Shown here in pieces: positions 1-9,984 of a stretch of DNA of 64,000 bases. The first letter of the stretch is position 1. Each line of letters starts with the position of its first letter. Position numbers and translations under genes: made by a program. The notes below the pieces were generated by a model. That model was given only the letters and a program-made list of their open reading frames with translations. It was not told where the DNA came from and did not search any database. The stretch is from contig OZ020589.1 of the NCBI GenBank assembly GCA_963971535.1, positions 80,038,878-80,102,877 on the forward strand, written 5' to 3'. This DNA is from Notolepis coatsorum. Its lineage: Eukaryota > Chordata > Actinopteri > Aulopiformes > Paralepididae.

Positions 1-808
1 AGGCGAGGGTGTTCCCAAACCAGAAACCATGGGTGGACAGTACCATCAGAGCAGCCCTGAACTCTCGCACCACTGCTTATAACCGGGGCAGAGAGTCAGG
101 AAACATGGAAGAGTACAAGACAACAGTCTACACTCTGCGCAAGGCTGTCAAACTTGCTAAGAGGACGTATGCCGACAAGATGGAGGCACAAATGGCACAG
201 AATGACACAAGAGGCTTATGGCAGGGACTGAGGGCTATAACTGACTACAAAGTCAGCGCCCCCTCAATGGGGAGCGACGACGCCTCCCTTGCGGACCAGC
301 TCAACACCTTCTATGCGCGGTTTGGTGCAAACAGTGGCACTGCTAGCCCAACGGCTAGTGACGTCACTGGTGCGCCGGCTGTTGTGGAGGGGGGGGGGCA
401 TCCGCGGGGGGGGGGGAGACGCTCTCTCATTGACGGTACACAGTGTGAGAAGAGCATTTATGCAGGTGAACACCAGGAAGGCTGCTGGCCCAGATGGTAT
501 AACAGGACGCATACTTAAGTCCTGTGCCAACCAGCTTGCCCCAGTGTTCACCGCCATATTTAATCAATCCCTGGCGGAGTCGGTGGTCCCTGCCTGCTTC
601 AAGATGTCTACCATCATCCCTGTACCGAAGAAACCCTCCCCAACATGTCCAAATGACTACAGACCGGTGGCACTCACCTCTGTGGTCATGAAATGTTTTG
701 AGAGGCTGGTCAAGGACCACATTTGTGCCTCCCTCCCCAGTGATATGGACCCTATGCAATTTGCATACAGGACAAACAGGTCCACTGACGACGCGGTCTC
801 CCAGGCAT
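1..808 (+). pseudogene. L2-type LINE reverse transcriptase, N-terminal/middle fragment
   Basis: Non-LTR retrotransposon ORF2 piece that would copy the element RNA at a nicked target. The sequence enters the window already open and carries the linker and first RT blocks: AAGPDGITGRILKSCANQLA, then NDYRPVALTSVVMKCFERLV and FAYRTNRSTDDAVSQA. These are the fingers/early palm blocks of Jockey-superfamily (L2/CR1-like) enzymes; the FADD box is not reached. Two frames must be joined: the shift falls in the G-runs at about 390-418, so the copy is broken. Homology stops at 808, and unrelated sequence follows. The fragment at 11247 resumes the same family's protein only a few residues further on, but 10.4 kb away; whether both come from one insertion cannot be decided here. 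Confidence 0.85.
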
Positions 809-1700
809 AGGCGCCTCCGTAATTGAGCAGGCGAAGCGGGTGCTCTACCAGTATTGAACTTGGGGGAGCAAACTCGTCTCTTTGCTCCCTCACTTTTTGA
901 TCATATGATATATCCCCCCCCCCCCATATATAAATATTATCTAACCATAACTATGTAATTTCAATCAAATTAATAATACGCAATGACACTTAATAGCAAG
1001 TTTTTAAGTTTCCAAAGACTGCGACACCCCCCTGTCCGATATGGTTTGATCCAGCCCCCAGCAGACAGAGCGGACGCGCACTCCAGTCTCACAGCGCTGC
1101 AGGCAGCCTCCAGGTGTAAACTGATACGCAGGCAGCGTGAACACTTTGTCACAACAGCAGGATCTTCCACTAAGTAAGTTCAGTTGTTCGAACAAACTAT
1201 TATGTTAGACATCATCTTTACTATTGAGTGGTATAACTTCTACCACGCAATACAATAAAATTGTTTCCTGGTCCGAAATGCCATCTGGTCAATAATAATA
1301 ACAAAGTTTCCCTCTGGTTGGCGTTAGCTTTAGTGCTAGCCGCTAGCTAACGTTGTCATATATCTAGATATGTGGTGTCGTCAGCTGGATAACGTTGACT
1401 TCGTTTGCAAATTTTAACGTTCGCTATGGCAGACGAGCAAGGCCGGATTAACGACGGCCGCGGCCCGTGGGCCTTTAGTGTTTTTATTATAATAATAATG
1501 CAATAAAAGTCTGAAAATGAAGGGATTATGTCCATGAGTGTCATTTTTAGAAATTAAGGCCTGCCTCTTATATAAGCCTCTCTAATAAAGGCCTGGTGCT
1601 CTTTGCAGCTGAGGTAAATAGAAGACCTGTCCTATATTTGAGGATTTACGGTAAATCAAGATGTTCAATTATCTTAAGGTACAATACCTGAAATGAAAAT
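809..1700. other. Intergenic stretch, mostly unassigned
   Basis: No gene seen. It has a C-run near 916 and a GC-richer block at 1020-1160 without a sustained ORF. The AT-rich part at about 1330-1430, with ataacgtt-type words, resembles the interior of the hAT element at 57432-58520 (shared words include tggataacgtt and gttcgctat) and is probably a decayed relative. A GT run lies at 1702-1713. Confidence 0.4.
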
Positions 1701-1731
1701 GTGTGTGTGTGTGTCCAGCCAACCAGGTAAC

Positions 1732-1812
1732 ATGGCAGAAAAAAGAAAGAATACAGACATCGGAGCATTTTTCAGTACACCAAAACGCAAAGTAAGAACC
1801 CTAGTAGCCTAA
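1732..1812 (+). pseudogene. hAT-like transposase first exon remnant
   Basis: Short ORF of 26 codons beginning MAEKRKNTDIGAFFSTPKRK. Lys/Arg-rich starts followed by a 'DIxxFF' motif are typical of the N-terminus of ZMYM1-like (TTF-type) hAT transposases. The Lys codon is followed directly by GTAAG, a good splice donor (about 1792), which suggests the true exon ends there and the remaining codons are intronic. Nothing of the zinc finger or catalytic domain follows, so this is at best an orphan first exon. The call rests on a short match by eye; it could be coincidental. Confidence 0.35.
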
Positions 1813-1887
1813 TAGCTCAAAGACTTAAAGGGCGGGCTCCACAAATAATGGATTGCACGGTGTTAATTGCACCCTTACTTACAATTC

Positions 1888-2010
1888 ATTATGAATTGTA
1901 AATGGGGGACCCTGATGTAAACAAAACAAAAGTCTTTTTCTGGTCTGCATCCCCTTAACAATTGTGTGTATTGAGCCGTACTATATTGTACCCATTCTGC
2001 AATATGTTAA
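1888..2010 (+). repeat. Orphan LINE 3' tail (copy of the 3598-6296 family)
   Basis: Carries the words gggggaccctgatgtaaac, ctggtctgcatcccctta and tgtacccattctgcaat, which also form the last about 150 bp of the LINE at 3598-6296. No coding sequence is attached, so this is a strongly 5'-truncated retrocopy. An A-rich low-complexity tract follows at 2220-2277. Confidence 0.8.
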
Positions 2011-2367
2011 TTCCATTTTTTAATATTATTATTATTATAGTAATTGGCTATCATACTGCAATATAAACTGAGTTTTATAGTGAAAAGAGCAGCTTTATTA
2101 GTCAAGATTGAAGGCTCTATATTGCAGGAAATTGCACGTACAGGTTCATTAAATGAAAAAAAGATCTGCCATGGAGGGGGTCGTGCCGGATCCCCTCCAA
2201 ACCACCCCTTGCCTGCCAAAAAAAAAAAAAAAAAAAAATTACAAAAAAAAAAATTAAAAAAAAATATTCAAAAAAAAATGCACCCCCACTTTCAACTATA
2301 ACTAGGCGGCCATGCCCCAGGTACTGCACAGCACCCTCTCCCACCTTGACCGTCAGAAGTCAACCCG

Positions 2368-2598
2368 TTGGCCGGGTTGGCTCCCCCTGGGGGCGTCAGG
2401 GCGCACTCCACTTGTGGGGTGGCGGCCTCTGCCGCTCTCCTGGGTGGGGCCTCGGTGGAGGACATCTGTGCTGCGGCTTCATGGTCCTCACCGGGTCCCT
2501 TCGTAAGGTTTTACCTCATGGACATGACCGGGGGTTCTGTCTCCCAGGCGGTTCTGAGGTCTGTGGCCTCTACTGCTTCCCGTCCTTTGGTAGGGTAG
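2368..2598 (+). pseudogene. DIRS-type retrotransposon tyrosine recombinase, C-terminal fragment
   Basis: DIRS elements integrate with a tyrosine recombinase in place of a DDE integrase. The open segment reads VRAHSTCGVAASAALLGGAS, then VEDICAAASWSSPGPFVRFY, the usual C-terminal core of that enzyme: the HxxR-like box followed about 30 residues later by the nucleophile tyrosine in RFY (codon 2512-2514). The catalytic arginine expected after HST is Cys here (TGT at 2413-2415), compatible with CpG decay of CGT, so the copy should be inactive. Upstream sequence matches only in another frame, indicating a frameshift near 2370. The terminal repeats at 2866-3178 agree with the DIRS assignment. Confidence 0.75.
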
Positions 2599-3185
2599 CA
2601 GGCGTGTGTGGGTGTGGGCCACAATGTGTTGTGTCACACGTGGTTCCGCCTGTGCTGTGCGTTCAAGAGGTTCTAGTTCCCTCTTGTTCGCACTCGGGTG
2701 GAGTTGACTGCCGCCCCCTCTTCATTAGGAAGAATGGGGTGACGGGACTCCCCTCCCCCCTGATGTGGGCTTACGGGTCCTCAGGGGGTACATTTGTCGG
2801 GCTTCATGTCCGCTCTACCCCATATCTCGGTATGGCTTAAGAGCGGGACGCGATGCCAGTACGAATATATAACGACAGGTTATGTATATAACCTAGTTAT
2901 ATGAGTACTGGCTAAGCGTCCCGCTCTTAGCGTGCCCTGAGTTCCCTTGGGGAAACTTTTATTTGGAAACGATTTTCCGAGGAAGAGTGAGTGGTGACCA
3001 CGCCTAGTACTATATAGTACGCCACTAGGTCGGGGCCTGGCAGGTGATGGGTGTATTGGTTTTTATTCGTTGATGGAGTACACTAGGTACATGAGATGAG
3101 GTATATCTCGGTATGGCTTAAGAGCAGGACGCTTAGCCAGTACTCATATAACTAGGTTATATACATAACCTGTCGTTATCCCATT
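2599..3185 (+). repeat. DIRS 3' region with inverted terminal repeats
   Basis: Downstream of the recombinase, 2866-2932 and 3113-3178 are near-perfect reverse complements: ataacgacaggttatgta and agtactggctaagcgtcc appear in one arm and inverted in the other. The text cggtatggcttaagagc occurs at both 2829 and 3110. Repeats of this kind at the recombinase-proximal end are characteristic of DIRS elements. The 5' part of the element is absent. Confidence 0.65.
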
Positions 3186-3425
3186 AGTTCCCTGGGATGT
3201 TAAGCTAAGAAGTCTGCTAAGAATCATATATTATTTATTATTATTATTTTATTTCATTTGGTTTTTAGCCCTAGTTGCACTTTTGGTGCAACCCCAGTTA
3301 TTCCATTAGTTCCCCCAAACTTAGGTCTGTTATGTTAAGCTAAGAAATCTGCTAAGAAACATATTATTTATTATTATTTTATTTCGTTGGGTTTTTAGCC
3401 CTAGTTGCACTTTTGTTGCACTTTT
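3182..3425. repeat. Tandem duplication of about 120 bp
   Basis: Two adjacent copies share ccattagttccc, tgttaagctaagaa, tctgctaagaa and tttttagccctagttgcac (about 3184-3298 and 3301-3420). An AT-rich TTATTA tract lies in each. No coding potential. Confidence 0.75.
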
Positions 3426-3529
3426 TTGTGTTTATTTCATGTTTTTAACAGTGCATGAAAGATTGTGATTTAAAAAAAAAAAATCATAGTGGTTAAAAAA
3501 TTTGGGTCGCGACTTAATGACTAAGGAAA

Positions 3530-3577
3530 ATGTTGGGTCCCGAGGCTAGACCAGTTGAGAACCACTGGTCTACAACA
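3530..3577. mobile_element. hAT MITE terminus (orphan end)
   Basis: Read on the minus strand it begins CAGTGGTTCTCAACTGG, a familiar hAT MITE terminus. The matching other end was not found, so only a broken terminus is called. Confidence 0.45.
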
Positions 3578-3597
3578 CTGAGAATGTCTAAACTAAA

Positions 3598-6296
3598 CTG
3601 AATGAATGAATGAATGAATGAATGAATGAATGAATGAATGAAAACTTTATTAACAGATTGCAGAATGGGTACAGTGCAGTACAGCTCAATACATACAATT
3701 GTTAAGGGGATGCAGACCAGAGAAAGACTTTCGACTTGTTTACACCAGGGTCCCCCATTTCCAATTCATCGTAACATATATGACATACATGACATACAGA
3801 TAGACAGTACTGCTACATCTATACATTTATGACATACCAGATTTGCAATTACAGTACTGTATTTGTGATACAAAAAGAGTCCAGAAAGAAAAGAGTATAT
3901 ACATTAGGCGTAGAAACTGTACATTGGATTGGGTAGGTGGGGGTGGGACTGTACATTGGAGGTGGTTGGGGGGGGGGGGGGGGGGTGGGTAGGAGTGTGG
4001 GGGGGGGGGGGGGGGGGTTGGGTAGGAGGGGTGGGTGGGGGACACTGTACAACTGTACAAACAACACTGTACATTGGATTATTGACAAGACCATACTTGG
4101 TAATTTACTGTACATTGGCGGGGGTTGTGTTCGGACATTTACAGGGGCCAGTTTCGAGTTGCAGTCTCCCTTAGGTGTTTTTTGAGAGTGTTTTTGAAAG
4201 TGGGTAGTGATTCACATTCCTTTACAGCTTTGGGTAGGGCGTTCCACATTGATGTGGCATAATTGCGAAACGTGTTTAGTCCCTTGTTTGAGCCGAATCT
4301 GGGTTTAACATGATTTGTGGAGCTCCCTCTGGTGTTGTGATCGTGGTATTCACTGACCTTTGGGAAGTATTTAGTCATGTACATGGGTACCTTGGTCGTG
4401 TAGTGTATCTTGTAGACCAGGCCCATTGCAAGTTGCTGTACTCTGTCGTCTACTCTAAGCCATCCTAGGTTGTCAAAGTGGGCAGGGGTGAGGTGGGTTC
4501 TAGGAGTAAGGTCAAGCAGTAGTCTGACCAGTTTGTTTTGAGATGTTTGTAATTTTGTTTTTAGCGCCTTTGAGGTGCTTTGGTACCATGAGGTGCAAGC
4601 ATAGTCGTAGTACCCTTGAATGAGTGCTCCTGCTAGAGTCTTCAGGGTATTCTTGTTTACCAGTGAGGAGATCCGGTACAAGAAACGAGTTCGTTGGTTG
4701 ACTTTTTTTATTACATTGGATGCCATTTTGTCACAGGAAAGATTTGCCTCTAGGATGGAACCCAGGTAGGTAATATCTTCTTTCCTTGTGACAATATTGT
4801 CACCCACTGTAACTGAGAAGCCGTCGGTCTTGCTGAGTTTGTTATTTGAACCGAAGAGAATGGACTCTGTTTTGCCCATGTGTAATGATAGTTTGTTATC
4901 AGCGAGCCATATGCAGATTTTGCTTAGTTCTGAGCTGAGGGTTTTTTCAACCTGTAATTTGTTCTTGTCAGAGACCAGCAGGGCTGAGTCGTCCGCAAAC
5001 AGGAACAAGTTGCAGTCACAAGCTGACGACATGTCATTTGCATAAATTAGGAACAGTAGCGGACCTAGTATGCTTCCTTGTGGAACACCACAGTTTACTG
5101 TGAGGGGGGGGGATAGGGTACCGTTTACCTCCACCATCTGCTCTCTCCCCTCCAGGTAGGATTGCATCCAGCTCACTGATAGACTATCAAAACCAATTGC
5201 TTTTAGCTTGTCAATCAGAATGGTGTGATTGACAGTGTCGAAGGCCTTTTGTAGGTCCAGCATGACCATGCCGCAGTATTTGCCCGCGTCCACCTCTTGT
5301 TTGATGTGGTCGTTTAAATAGAGAAGGCATGTGTCAGTGGAGTGGGATGTTCTGAAGCCAGATTGGAATTCGTAGATTAGATTTTTTTCCGCAAGGTATT
5401 TTTCGACCTGTTCGTATACAATTTTTTCCATGACTTTCGAGATGGAGGTAAGGATAGAAACAGGGCGGTAGTTGCCTGGGTCTAATTTACTGCCTTTTTT
5501 GTGCAGAGGGGTCACTCTCGCAATTTTGAAGTCCTTGGGGACGTGTCCCTGTTTTATAGAGAGGTTTATTATGTGTGTGATGACTGGGGTGATGGCGGCT
5601 GCTGAGTCTCTGAGGAATTTGGAGGGGATGTTGTCATGGCCAGTGGCCTTGTTAGGTTGGAGGGCGCTCAGTTTTTTGAGTACCTCATCTGTTGTTACCA
5701 TTTCCAGTTTGAAGTCGTCTTTGTGGACCCCTAGGTTTTTGTAGTAAGCTACTATGTGTTCTACCCCATAATGCCCTGAGTGGGAGGGTAGTTTGTTTAC
5801 CAGTGTTGTGGCTATGTTTGTGAAGAAACTATTTAAGTAATTGGCTACATCCAGCTTTTCTGTGATGAGCGTGTTGTCCGTCTTTATGTTTATGTTTGAG
5901 AATCTGGTTTTAAGTTTTTTACTGCAGCCTAGTTGGTTATTGAGTAATTTCCAAAGTTCACGCGGTTTGTTTTTGTTTTCCTCGGTTTTGTCATTGATGA
6001 ATTTTTTCTTTGCTGTTTTGATCATGGAGTTTACATCATTTCTTAGTCTGTTTCTTTCCAGTTTGAGTTCAGTCACGTGGGCTTGGAGTTCACTGCTCGT
6101 GCTTATGTTAAGCTTTGACTGGCTTTTACGAAACTCAGAGCATTTTTTGTCTCTGGTTTTCATAGCGGTCAGTATTTCAGCGTGCATCCACGGCTCAGCG
6201 CGATTTTTTACCCTAGTGGTTCTTAGGGGGGCCATGTTGTTTAGTATCGTTGAAAATTTGGTTTTGAAGCCAACTCTAAAACTAATACAGAATTAA
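3598..6296 (-). mobile_element. LINE, long 5'-truncated copy with open RT (copy 1)
   Basis: Minus-strand non-LTR retrotransposon ending in a (CATT)n tail (TGAA repeats at 3598-3641 on the + strand). From its 3' end it has a conserved about 260-bp tail, a G-rich 3'UTR with repeated ccaatgtacag-type words and long G-runs (3960-4040), and the RT ORF (4139-6235). In-frame sequence without stops extends about 20 codons above the first ATG to a TAA near 6290. No endonuclease domain precedes it, so this copy is 5'-truncated or lost that part. Two further long copies lie at 19970-21590 and 39973-43164. Confidence 0.85.
4139..6235 (-). CDS. LINE reverse transcriptase (698 aa, uninterrupted)
   Basis: Reverse transcriptase of a Jockey-superfamily (CR1/L2/Rex1-like) LINE. 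Residues 1-150 are a Lys-rich linker. RT blocks follow in order: [88 protein letters not shown], and the catalytic FADD at residues 413-416 (4988-4999). The thumb and a conserved C-terminal region ending TRNWPL complete it. There is no stop or frameshift, and every catalytic Asp is present. It lacks the APE endonuclease usually found upstream, so independent mobility is unlikely. The chosen ATG (MAPLRTTRVKNR) is the first in frame; the real element protein would start further upstream. Confidence 0.9.
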   Translation of the reverse strand: MAPLRTTRVKNRAEPWMHAEILTAMKTRDKKCSEFRKSQSKLNISTSSELQAHVTELKLERNRLRNDVNSMIKTAKKKFINDKTEENKNKPRELWKLLNNQLGCSKKLKTRFSNINIKTDNTLITEKLDVANYLNSFFTNIATTLVNKLPSHSGHYGVEHIVAYYKNLGVHKDDFKLEMVTTDEVLKKLSALQPNKATGHDNIPSKFLRDSAAAITPVITHIINLSIKQGHVPKDFKIARVTPLHKKGSKLDPGNYRPVSILTSISKVMEKIVYEQVEKYLAEKNLIYEFQSGFRTSHSTDTCLLYLNDHIKQEVDAGKYCGMVMLDLQKAFDTVNHTILIDKLKAIGFDSLSVSWMQSYLEGREQMVEVNGTLSPPLTVNCGVPQGSILGPLLFLIYANDMSSACDCNLFLFADDSALLVSDKNKLQVEKTLSSELSKICIWLADNKLSLHMGKTESILFGSNNKLSKTDGFSVTVGDNIVTRKEDITYLGSILEANLSCDKMASNVIKKVNQRTRFLYRISSLVNKNTLKTLAGALIQGYYDYACTSWYQSTSKALKTKLQTSQNKLVRLLLDLTPRTHLTPAHFDNLGWLRVDDRVQQLAMGLVYKIHYTTKVPMYMTKYFPKVSEYHDHNTRGSSTNHVKPRFGSNKGLNTFRNYATSMWNALPKAVKECESLPTFKNTLKKHLRETATRNWPL

Positions 6297-6299
6297 TAT

Positions 6300-6519
6300 A
6301 CATTATGATCAACTCACCATCCTTAACCCTGTCACGTATAAGAGATGGAACTTTGAGAGCTGAGCGTTCTAGTGATGTAACAGCTAGGTCATTGAAACCT
6401 ATGCAGTAGTCAAATTCCCAAGCTGGAATTCCGAGAAAACATTCAAACAAATGTGTATGAAAGGGTGAACTCTTCTTCCTCCTTTCGAATCTTTCTTTCA
6501 AATTTTGCAAATGGTACAT
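6300..6519 (-). other. Unrecognised open segment, possible exon
   Basis: A minus-strand open stretch reads FHTHLFECFLGIPAWEFDYC, then IGFNDLAVTSLERSALKVPS and LIRDRVKDG. Its composition looks protein-like (WEFDYCIGF, few low-complexity runs). A good splice donor, GATG|GTGAGTT, follows KDG near 6318-6325. I do not recognise the family. It abuts the LINE's truncated 5' end. It may be an exon of a decayed transposon or gene, or a chance ORF. Confidence 0.3.
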
Positions 6520-6777
6520 ATTTTGCTATTTGTTTTTACTGACATCAGGTTTACCACAACACTGCATATTTCAGTAGCACTACAGTTTTCAAAGTGCATT
6601 TGGTAAAATCAATGCCTCTCAATTATTAATCAGCCAATCCATTCCAGGTTCCCTCTCACTCCATTTTGTCAGCCAACATGTTTCAGAATTGTGTAATAGC
6701 AGTATATTCTCTCGTTTATTGAAATGTATAGAAAGATATTTATATTTTATATTGGTTATACAGTATATCCTGTACGA

Positions 6778-7190
6778 CGTGGTTCTCAAAGTGGGGTCCT
6801 GGGACTTTCCAAGGGTCCTTAAAGGAACATGCCAACTTTATGGGAAATGCGCTTACCGCCTTCTCCAGAGTCAGACAAGAAGATAGATACCAATTTCCTC
6901 CCTGTGTGCTCAGTAGAAAGCTATCCAGCTCACAACTACCTAACTTAGCACAAATTAATGGAAATTAATGGAAGCGGATAGGGACCACTAGCCTCGCTCA
7001 AAACTCTGGGAGAGGTATTTTTGGCCAACAGCTAGACTAGCGAGTCTGTGTCCACTCCCATTAATTTGTGCTAAACTAGGCTACCCGGATAGCTTTCTAT
7101 TGAACACACAGATTGAGGAAATCTTCTTGTCTGACTCTGAATATGGTAAGCGCATTTCCCATAATGTTGATGGGTTCCAGGGTGTCCCAA
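6778..7190. mobile_element. Foldback MITE inside a hAT end
   Basis: Arms at about 6838-6965 and 7050-7165 are reverse complements: tatgggaaatgcgcttacc, agagtcagacaagaag and agaaagctatcc recur inverted, with a central spacer near 6966-7045. The outer left flank gtggttctcaaagtggggtc (6779) is a typical hAT MITE end, so the foldback may have inserted into it next to a TTAA at 6818. No coding sequence. Confidence 0.6.
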
Positions 7191-7961
7191 GCAAAATGTA
7201 AATGATTTGTATTATTATTTATTTTATTTCTTAAATATAATTGTTAAATTATAATAGTTTAATTTCACCAATATTTGATTCACTAGACTAGAGGCTAGCA
7301 CAACGAGATAATAAGAATGACATGTTATCTCCATGTTATCTCCCCTCAACAGTACCATTAGGCCATATAAGGTGAACCCTGAAAAGTGTCTAGAAAATGA
7401 GTTTCGTTCCCACATCTGGGAACTACATTCTGAATGCATTTTTCCATAGACAATACCATCATCGACATTGGGTTAAAAGTTCTCCGCAAGATATCCTGCC
7501 AATTTTTGTCAGGATTAGTATACTTGAATGTGAATTTATACCATGATATGCAGCAAATTTGTATACAAAACGCTTTACCTTGTGATTCCCAACCTGCAAT
7601 ATTAAAGATGCTGGTACAATTTTCTAAATATTGAGGTTGTACACATAAAACAGTTCAGTGGATAGTATAATGAGAAAAATAATAGACCCACACACTTTTG
7701 ATCAAGATGGTTAATCAATCAAAACACTACACCATCCCCTTAATTTTGAATAATGTCCAAAAAATTGACAAATCAATAGGTTACTCATTAACCTTTTTAT
7801 TTTCCATTTAAAAACAAAATAGAATGCAGGTATAAAAATACAAACACCATACCTACTGTATAACCCTAATCCCCTCACCCTATACATCCCAACCCCAGTC
7901 CACACCCTCATCCACCACCCAACCCCTCATCCACCACCACACTTCCCAGGCAACACTGATG
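7191..7961. other. No gene seen; 3' flank of the minus-strand pseudogene
   Basis: AT-rich sequence with no recognisable element at 7191-7650. At about 7796-7801 the minus strand carries AATAAA, about 160 bases past the stop of the pseudogene at 7962, in the right place for a poly(A) signal. Confidence 0.4.
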
Positions 7962-8979
7962 TTAATCATCCTCACCACTATCATCTGAGTCATCATCCCA
8001 TGTATGTAGCCCTATCCTTAGAAACATTTGCACAGTTTTGACATTGACATAGATCTGTACATGGCAGTTTTGCAGAACATCGTCCTGTCTCACATTTGCC
8101 TTGTTTGCAACCGCAGTGGACTACCTGCAACAGACTACCAGGGGCCGGATTTGTAATCATCCAGGTCACTGTTAACTCCCCATCCTCAACGTGCCACCCA
8201 TTGCAAACGGGTGAAGGGGCCAACATTACAGCTTTCAATTAATGTCTCATTATAGCTGCTTGGTAATTTGCCCTTTTGCAGTGTTGGTACAAGGCGTCAC
8301 TTGTCGGGGTCTAAAGAGTTCTGGCAAAGCCGATGACGCCATGCAGGATGCTTTGCATCTTGCATCATTCACATTCTTAGCTGATGGCTGGCCATACAGG
8401 TGGCACGCATATTTGCTAAGACCATCAAAGGTAGACTGGTCTAGGTTAAAACTGCTACCCAGTTCTGTCAGGTACTCATTTTTCTCACAAACAACAGAAA
8501 ATATTTTCCTCTTGCCCTTGCCATGAAAGGCACCTGTAGAGTCACAACCTGGAAAGGTATGGATCCCAATAAGTGCTGAACACACATTGGTGCCAAGGGC
8601 TGATGACACCTTAGCTATGTCAATGATCCTTGTTCTGTTGCCAACTCCTGTGAAAAATACAATCTACATGGCAGTTCTGCTTGCAGACTTGCAGCAATCA
8701 CTGCCACATCTGTATCAGGGCTCTTGATAACTAGTTTGATAGATCTGTGAAGCATGTTGTGCGTGTATAAAACCCTGGTGTCACATTCCTCATGGTCACA
8801 TGTTATATCATCAACAGCACATAGAGTTTGTGAACCATTTGTTACAGTCACACAGTGACACAGCTTTCCATGTGCTATGTACAAGTTGATGTCCCTGCCG
8901 ACAATGGTAAGACCAGCATCTCTACAGAGCAGAGCTACATAAACATCACTGTAAAACAATAAAACTAGATGGCATACAG
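7962..8979 (-). pseudogene. CXC-domain 'SPDTDV/GCDSTG' family protein, 3' part, disrupted
   Basis: C-terminal two-thirds of an uncharacterised protein family found in many fish and invertebrate genomes. Order on the minus strand: CDHEECDTRVLYTHNML and IKLVIKSPDTDVAVIAA (acidic motifs resembling PIN/FEN-type nuclease folds), then IGIHTFPGCDSTGAFHGKGK, then NGWHVEDGELTVTWM, a Cys-rich CXC-like tail (VHCGCKQGKCETGRCS, CTDLCQCQNC), and an acidic end DDDSDDSGEDD before TAA at 7962-7964. Disablements: one base missing in the A-run at 8653-8657, another shift near 8300-8330, an in-frame TAA at 8239-8241, and a shift near 8010. The remnant is non-functional. Nuclease activity is only inferred from the motifs. 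The family is recalled from general experience, not from a search. Sequence beyond 8980 is a MITE. Confidence 0.6.
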
Positions 8980-9858
8980 CAGGGGTGGCCAACCAGTCAG
9001 AGACTAAGCCACAAAAATGACTGTGGTACCACAAAGAGCCACACCATATACCAGCGTTTCTCAACCTTTTTTTTCAGTCACGGCACCCTTCATGTGTTTA
9101 TAGGTCTCACCCTCTGAAGTTGCTAATGTCTTTTTTATTTGGGCCTCACAGGGTTAAAAGTACCATGTGAGACCCACGGTTGCAAAATAAAAAAATCACC
9201 TTTAGCCATTTAAAAAAATAATGTTTATAGGGCGGTCAGGTGGCGTAGCGGAGATTGCGCTCGTCACCAACGCAGGAGATGCAGGGTTCGAGCCCAGCTC
9301 TCTGCGTTGCTACCATCTTGGCTGGTCGTTCATACTAATACAATTGGCAGTATTAGGGGGTGGGAAGCTGGTGGGTGGGAATCTGGCGTTGTGGACAGCG
9401 ACGCCTACAGGTCAGGTCTCGGTGCTTGCTCAGCGGGGGCAGGACTTGGTGGAGATAGCGTGCCCTCCCACGCGTTACACTTCACCAATGAGAGACCTCG
9501 CTGCCAAGTGAAAAGACGTCACTGGCAGTCGCCACACGTATCGGAGGAAGCGCGCGGTCGGCTTCGGGACGCCCTTGTACCGACTCGTAGGAGAACATGC
9601 ATACAGCAGCCAGGTAGGGGAGGGGGGGAATTGGCACGGCGACTAAATTGGGACGGGGAGAAAAACAGAAAATTGGAGAAAGAGAAATAAAAAAATTAAA
9701 ATAAATTGTAAATGTTTATTCTATGTCTTTAAAAAAAATAAAATAAATAAAAAGATTATATGTATATATATATATATATTATTTTTTGGATGGAAGAGCC
9801 GCACATTGACGGGCAAAGAGCCGCATGCGGCTTGCGAGCCGCGGGTTGGCCACCCCTG
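8980..9858. mobile_element. hAT MITE with 8-bp TSD, carrying a SINE
   Basis: Ends CAGGGGTGGCCAACC and GGTTGGCCACCCCTG are perfect 15-bp inverted repeats. Both are flanked by GCATACAG (8972-8979 and 9859-9866), the 8-bp duplication typical of hAT. It separates the 5' and 3' parts of the CXC-family pseudogene. A SINE at 9229-9710 accounts for more than half its length. Confidence 0.92.
9229..9710 (+). mobile_element. tRNA-derived SINE, about 480 bp
   Basis: Starts gggcggtcaggtggcgtagc and has RNA polymerase III box A (tggcgtagcgg, 9241-9251) and box B (ggttcgagccc, 9285-9295). It ends in an A-rich tail. Flanking direct repeats AATGTTTAT (9220-9228 and 9711-9719) mark the insertion. A second copy lies on the minus strand at 59074-59550 with the same body and nearly the same length. 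Confidence 0.88.
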
Positions 9859-9984
9859 GCATACAGTATCTGAAGAAAACTAGAATGCTAGTTATGTAAA
9901 CTATAAAAACACAGCTAAACTGTCTCTCAGCACAGCATCAACTAGTGTATTTTTCATATTAGTGTAGCTAGCTAGGCTTATTTT

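Noticed and set aside
2346-2840. 164-codon ORF overlapping the DIRS fragment
   Set aside because: Out of frame with the recognisable recombinase core at 2368-2598.
3968-4018. G-runs (also 25789-25821, 38456-38476, 62725-62742) as functional G-quadruplexes
   Set aside because: Homopolymer lengths are unreliable in assemblies and no regulatory context supports the claim.
5841-6296. 151-codon + strand ORF and other + strand ORFs opposite the LINE
   Set aside because: Antisense shadows of the 698-residue RT; hydrophobic runs come from the complementary Lys-rich linker.
9241-9295. tRNA gene
   Set aside because: Box A and B are present but the sequence cannot continue as a tRNA and is part of a 480-bp SINE with its own duplication.
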